Assembly (NCBI GenBank): GCA_965116115.1
Contig: OZ220486.1
Location: forward strand, 744,001-808,000
Reading direction: 5' to 3'
Length of the DNA stretch: 64,000 nucleotides
Source: JAPOXR01 sp965116115
GTDB lineage: Bacteria > Pseudomonadota > Alphaproteobacteria > Rhodobacterales > Rhodobacteraceae
The notes under the pieces: model-generated
Database searches by the model: none
The model's input: only the letters and a program-made list of their open reading frames with translations
Told to the model about the DNA's origin: nothing
Position numbers and translations under genes: made by a program
Shown here: positions 60,748 to 64,000 of the stretch, one piece after another
Layout of the letters: the number at the start of each line of letters is the position of its first letter
Numbering within the stretch: the first letter of the stretch is position 1

Positions 60748-62355
60748 TCAGCGGTCTCCGTCCTTCTTGTCGGGACGGAGTTTGCGGTAATCGGGGTCAA
60801 GCCGCCCGTTCTCCACGAGCATTTCGAGGAAAGCGGCGTCCGCGGCCAGCCGGGCATAACCTCTCCAGAGGGTATTATGCCCGGGCGGCGGGGCCTTCGG
60901 GCGGTCGATGTAACCGCCTTTGATAACCATGATCCGCACGGCCGATCCCAGGTCATCGGGGCGGATTTTCAGGCGTCTGTTTTCAGCGAAGACCCTGAGA
61001 GCCTCTATCTCGGCTTGCGGGAACAGGACATCGGCGGGCAGTTCAGGCGTTTCCCGCCCGAGCATGACCATGGCGTGCAGACGCCAGGCGATCACGGCCT
61101 TGACGGTGACCGCCCGTTCGATGCGCTCGCCTTCCTGATGGTTCAGATGTTCGGCCTTGCAGCCCGATTTGAGGATCCTGTGCCAGTCCTCGATCCACTG
61201 GCGCAGGGCGTACCAGCGGAGGATGCGCCGGGCGTCCTTCGGCGTTTCAACCGGCAGGCTTGTCAACAGCTTCCAGGCTGGAGGCGCGGCGCCTTCCGGC
61301 GGCGTCTCCTCCCGGGCGCTCAGGAGCGTCAGGGAGACCGCGTTTCCGCCGGTGTCCGCGGGAGGAGGAATATCGACCTTTTCTCAGCGCAGGGCGACAT
61401 CCGCCTGCCGGGCCTGACGCAGCGGTTTCGCCTTCTGACCGCGCGACGGAACGCGCGCCGAAGAGCGCGGCACGTCTATGAGGGCGCGTCCGCGCTCCGG
61501 CTGAGCCGAGAGCCTGGCGAACAGCTTCTCCCCGCCGATCTTCCGGTCGACCTTCGCGCGCGCTGGGAGATCGATGTTCTTCAGCCGGCGGCGCTCGTCG
61601 AAAAGAGCGAAGAAATCGGCTTCCCGGTCCATGACCGCGACCGCGTTCACGCCCTCCGGCACGAAGCCGGATGCGTCGCGCGCGCCGCGCAGCCAGCGGG
61701 CGGACTTGCGCTCCTCGGGAGGCTTGTCCCTTTCCGCCCCGCCGCCGTCCGGGGCGTCGAACTCGATGCGCGGCACTACTGGCGGCACCCCGTTCCCGGC
61801 ATCGACCGCGAGGGTCGAGTGCATATGCAGACCCAGGGTTCCCGGCGAACCCCGGCGGCGGGAGATGATGCCGAGACCGCGGCAGGCGCCGTGAGAGGCG
61901 AAGTTCAGATCCGTGCCGTCCTGGATCATCAGAACCGTTTCACAGGCGGCGGCCCGGCGGCGCGTCCGCCCGCGGTGCGGAGCGAGAATGTTCTCCGGCG
62001 TCACCTCCGACTCCGCCGGCTGATCGATCAAGCGGTAATACCCTTTAATCATAGCTTTGTCTCCCTGCGCGGCCGCCGGGAACGACTCTCCGGGACGGTC
62101 GGCCGCCGTCATCGCCGATATCGCCAGCCGCCGGCTGAGACGCTCATCGGCCAGCGGCGCGCCGCCGAATTCGTTCTCCGCCTGCGATTCCCGGTCAAGG
62201 CCGTCGGCCGGACCTGAAGGCCGCAGAGGTTCCGGTTCCGTGCCGAGCTGTCTGCCTGGTCGCGCCTGAGAGGGCGCAGCCAGACCGCCTTGACCGGGCG
62301 CGGACCGTCGCCGCGGGCGGCGAAACGCCCGCGCCCGGCGCTGCGCCCGGCGCAT
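60748..62355 (-). pseudogene. IS4-family (Tn5-like) transposase with one nonsense codon
   Basis: The transposase begins around 62240 with ENEFGGAPLADERLSRRLA and GYYRLIDQPAESEVTPENI, then MIQDGTDLNFASHG (first Asp), AVAVMDREADFFALFDERR (second Asp). At 61384 a TGA interrupts (DVALR-stop-EKVDIPPPAD), and the same frame goes on to 60748 with WYALRQWIEDWHRILKSG, the YREK signature holding the catalytic Glu. One base change separates it from an intact gene of about 490 codons. It is preceded by a DruA-like frame. Confidence 0.85.
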
Positions 62356-62840
62356 TCCCAGCCGGCGGCGGCGAATGCCGTGCCCGCATGCTCGCGCACA
62401 TCGACGAACGTCTCCACTGGCAGCGGACGGAAACGGTAAATCCTCTCGAAATCATCGCCGAGCCTGTCGAAACACAGTTTCAGGGCCCGTGTCGCCAGGT
62501 TCCGGCAGCCCGTCATCGGGCGGATGAGGAACCGGCTCAGGCAGACGACGGCATGGTTCAGACAACGCGACCGCTTGTCCTCGTCCCAGCCGATCCACCG
62601 GTCACGCGCGGCGAGACGAAACGCCGGGGCGGAAAACCCCAGGCCGCCGAGAACGCCGTGCTCCGAGACGAGCAGATAACGCAGCTGCGGACCGGCGTGG
62701 GAAACGGCCCCGCGCGGATGCTCGCGGACTGTGATCTCGTTCCATACCCGCCGGTCCTCAGGCCCGTCCGCCGGAACGAGCCGCAGCCCGGCGATGCCCG
62801 AGACATCGGACGGAACGCCGGACGGCGGCGGGGGCCTTCA
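62109..62840 (-). pseudogene. DruA-like (DUF4338) domain frame upstream of the IS4 transposase
   Basis: The minus frame, open from about 62840 without a clear start, reads VWNEITVREHPRGAVSHAG, PQLRYLLVSEHGVLGGLGF, ARDRWIGWDEDKRSRCLNH, SRFLIRPMTGCRNLATRAL and FRPLPVETFVDVREHAGTA, the sequence pattern of DUF4338, the domain of DruA in Druantia defence systems and of many IS4-associated proteins. It leaves the homology near 62230 and passes into the transposase in another frame. Here it is most likely an IS accessory domain, not a defence system. Confidence 0.7.
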
Positions 62841-62924
62841 AAACCGAGGGAATCGACGGCAATTCTGACATGCGGCGAATCATAGCCGCGGCGAAATGCT
62901 TGGTCAAGCAAAAATTACGGGGAA

Positions 62925-63230
62925 CTGGCAGGGCGCCGCAGCTCGGCGTGCCGTGTTTCAGATCCATGAACTCAAGCAGGAATTTCCTCTTGATTTTGCC
63001 GTATTCGACTGTGTCAGCGCATGTTTCGCCTCCCGATATGACGGTCAGAAGAGCGGTCATGAGCATTTCGTGAAGGTCGTTCCGAATGGCGTTGCTGCGC
63101 CGGAGATCGGTGATGCCGTTGAAAACATGAGATAAATCAGCTGTCCGCCTGCCTCTGTTTGCATTATTGAGGCATTGATGGAACAAAATGAGATGACTGG
63201 AAAGCAGAAAAATTCAAAAGTGCAGCCCTA
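62925..63230 (-). mobile_element. ISAs1 5' fragment
   Basis: Minus frame LNNANRGRRTADLSHVFNGI, VISGGETCADTVEYGKIKR and FMDLKHGTPSCGA, then a break into unrelated DNA at about 62925. The noncoding end AAAATTCAAAAGTGCAGCCC lies at about 63210-63225. Confidence 0.8.
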
Positions 63231-63385
63231 TTTGTCAACAGACCCTAAATTGTATTCCCTTTAGCTGTCAATTCAGCTCTGATCGCGACTGAATGATTGT
63301 CAGCTGACCACGATTTCGGTCTTTCGCGATGCGCCGGGGTGCTGTAAGTTGCGGGGTGCGATTCCAATTCCAGAAAGGAAATATC

Positions 63386-64000
63386 ATGATAGGATCAGTC
63401 AGATGGATTTCAGAACAGGCATCGGTGAAAGCCCGCGCTGAGTGCTGCCGACTGGGGGGGGGGCATCACCACATTGGGTCCGGCTCTCCGCCGCCTGCTC
63501 GGCTCTCGCATTACTGACGGCGCTTCCGGCCGCCCCGCCGCTCGGCGCACAGACCGCGGACAACCATTGCGTGCCCTCCGTTACCGGGGGTTCCGAGTTC
63601 GTCTACTCCGGGCCTCTCACCTACAGCGGCGCCTTCACAGATACGCCGGGCGTATCACCCTCAGATTCAGACATCAAATCTGCGATCCATTGCTCCGAAA
63701 TTGACCATGAAGACGGCGTGAAGCTGACCTTCGGCGGAACGATCGGCGAGAAAGACGACCCTGTCGGTGCCATCGGCATCGAGGTCACTACCGCCGATGA
63801 CGCGGCTAACGGTGCCATCACAATTATCAACAACGGCGAGATTTACGCGGACTCCACCAACACGAGTGACGGGCGCGGCATCAGTGCCTATATCAAGAAC
63901 CCGGCAAGCACAGACGGCCTCACGGTCACCCACAACGGCAAGATCGTCTCGGAAAATTATGCGATCTCCGCGTACCATGACGGGCTGGGTCCTGTCACGG
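63386..64000 (+). CDS. Autotransporter-like surface protein, N-terminal part, out of frame at a poly-G tract
   Basis: The ATG at 63386 follows AAAGGAAATATC. Codons 1-23 (MIGSVRWISEQASVKARAEC) are followed by ten G (63454-63463). As sequenced the frame stops at 63517. With eleven G it reads ASPHWVRLSAACSALALLT, ALPAAPPLGAQTADNHC, a long export signal with an Ala-rich cleavage region, and a Ser/Thr/Gly/Asn-rich passenger: GGTIGEKDDPVGAIGIEV, AITIINNGEIYADSTNTSD, TVTHNGKIVSENYAISAY. These NNG/HNG ladders are typical of autotransporter beta-helices. The gene continues past the window. It is a second candidate phase-variable gene, at present OFF by one base. Confidence 0.75.
63454..63463. repeat. 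Poly-G tract of 10 in the autotransporter-like gene
   Basis: Gain of one G (or loss of two) joins the start codon to the signal-peptide and passenger frame. Confidence 0.85.

Noticed and set aside
60877..62217. 446-codon plus-strand frame opposite the IS4 transposase
   Set aside because: Shadow; the minus strand carries the DDE and YREK motifs.
62109..62840. Druantia anti-phage system
   Set aside because: Only a DruA-like domain is present, joined to an IS4 transposase and without druBCDE; better read as a transposon accessory frame.

Overview
The window reads as a GC-rich alphaproteobacterial chromosome that is unusually full of insertion sequences. The taxonomic hint comes from a DUF2794 protein, HspQ, a DctPQM-type TRAP transporter, an M17 aminopeptidase/NlpC-P60 gene pair and a type II-C style cas9-cas1-cas2 locus. 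I cannot name a genus. The IS load, the many broken toxin-antitoxin, conjugation and metabolic genes, and two surface-protein genes interrupted by poly-G tracts suggest a host-associated lineage with a decaying mobilome (inference).

Layout. 1-4200: ISAs1 fragment, a small DUF1640-like protein, an abiEi/abiEii toxin-antitoxin pair with truncated toxin, trbE/trbJ conjugation relics and a truncated cysteine desulfurase. 4267-5697: IS30 copy 1. 5737-12076: tRNA 3' relic, TRAP transporter operon, D-amino-acid-dehydrogenase-like oxidoreductase, Asp/Glu racemase family protein and HMCES/YedK. 12890-17361: integrase relic, higB split by a complete IS256 element, intact higA, and a complete IS66 element. 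17652-22560: Fic protein with a degenerate motif, a cassette of small coiled-coil/membrane proteins with a duplicated-domain secreted protein, a ParA relic and an IS110 fragment. 23069-30009: leuB, tRNA-Pro, a decayed hydrolase/kinase/SDR operon, IS30 copy 2 and a 2-keto-3-deoxygluconate-type kinase. 30517-31497: an MBL-fold protein and a DUF2274 (trb-linked) relic.

31498-37945 is the CRISPR-Cas locus: 22 identical 36-bp repeats with 21 spacers of 30 bp, then cas2, cas1 and a 1149-residue cas9 (all minus strand), and a divergent tracrRNA whose anti-repeat, promoter and terminator can be read directly. 38564-45786 is the best-preserved housekeeping stretch: asd, M17 aminopeptidase, NlpC/P60, DUF2794, gamma-glutamyltransferase, an MNT-HEPN-like protein and hspQ. 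45873-52175 is an IS block (IS66 end, IS30 copy 3, IS1595, ISAs1, IS30 copy 4) enclosing an intact class II Fic gene. 52934-54451 carries a response regulator and xthA.

54534-58855 is a nested graveyard: three copies of a 130-bp MITE, a 160-bp MITE, a 1.1-kb element with 17-bp inverted repeats and a 5-bp target duplication inside an IS66 remnant, and IS30 copy 5 inside an ISAs1 remnant. The last 5 kb hold a TbpB-like surface lipoprotein and the start of an autotransporter-like protein. Each is out of frame by one base at a 10-nt poly-G tract, which is the signature of phase-variable contingency genes. IS4 and DruA-like (DUF4338) remnants lie between them.
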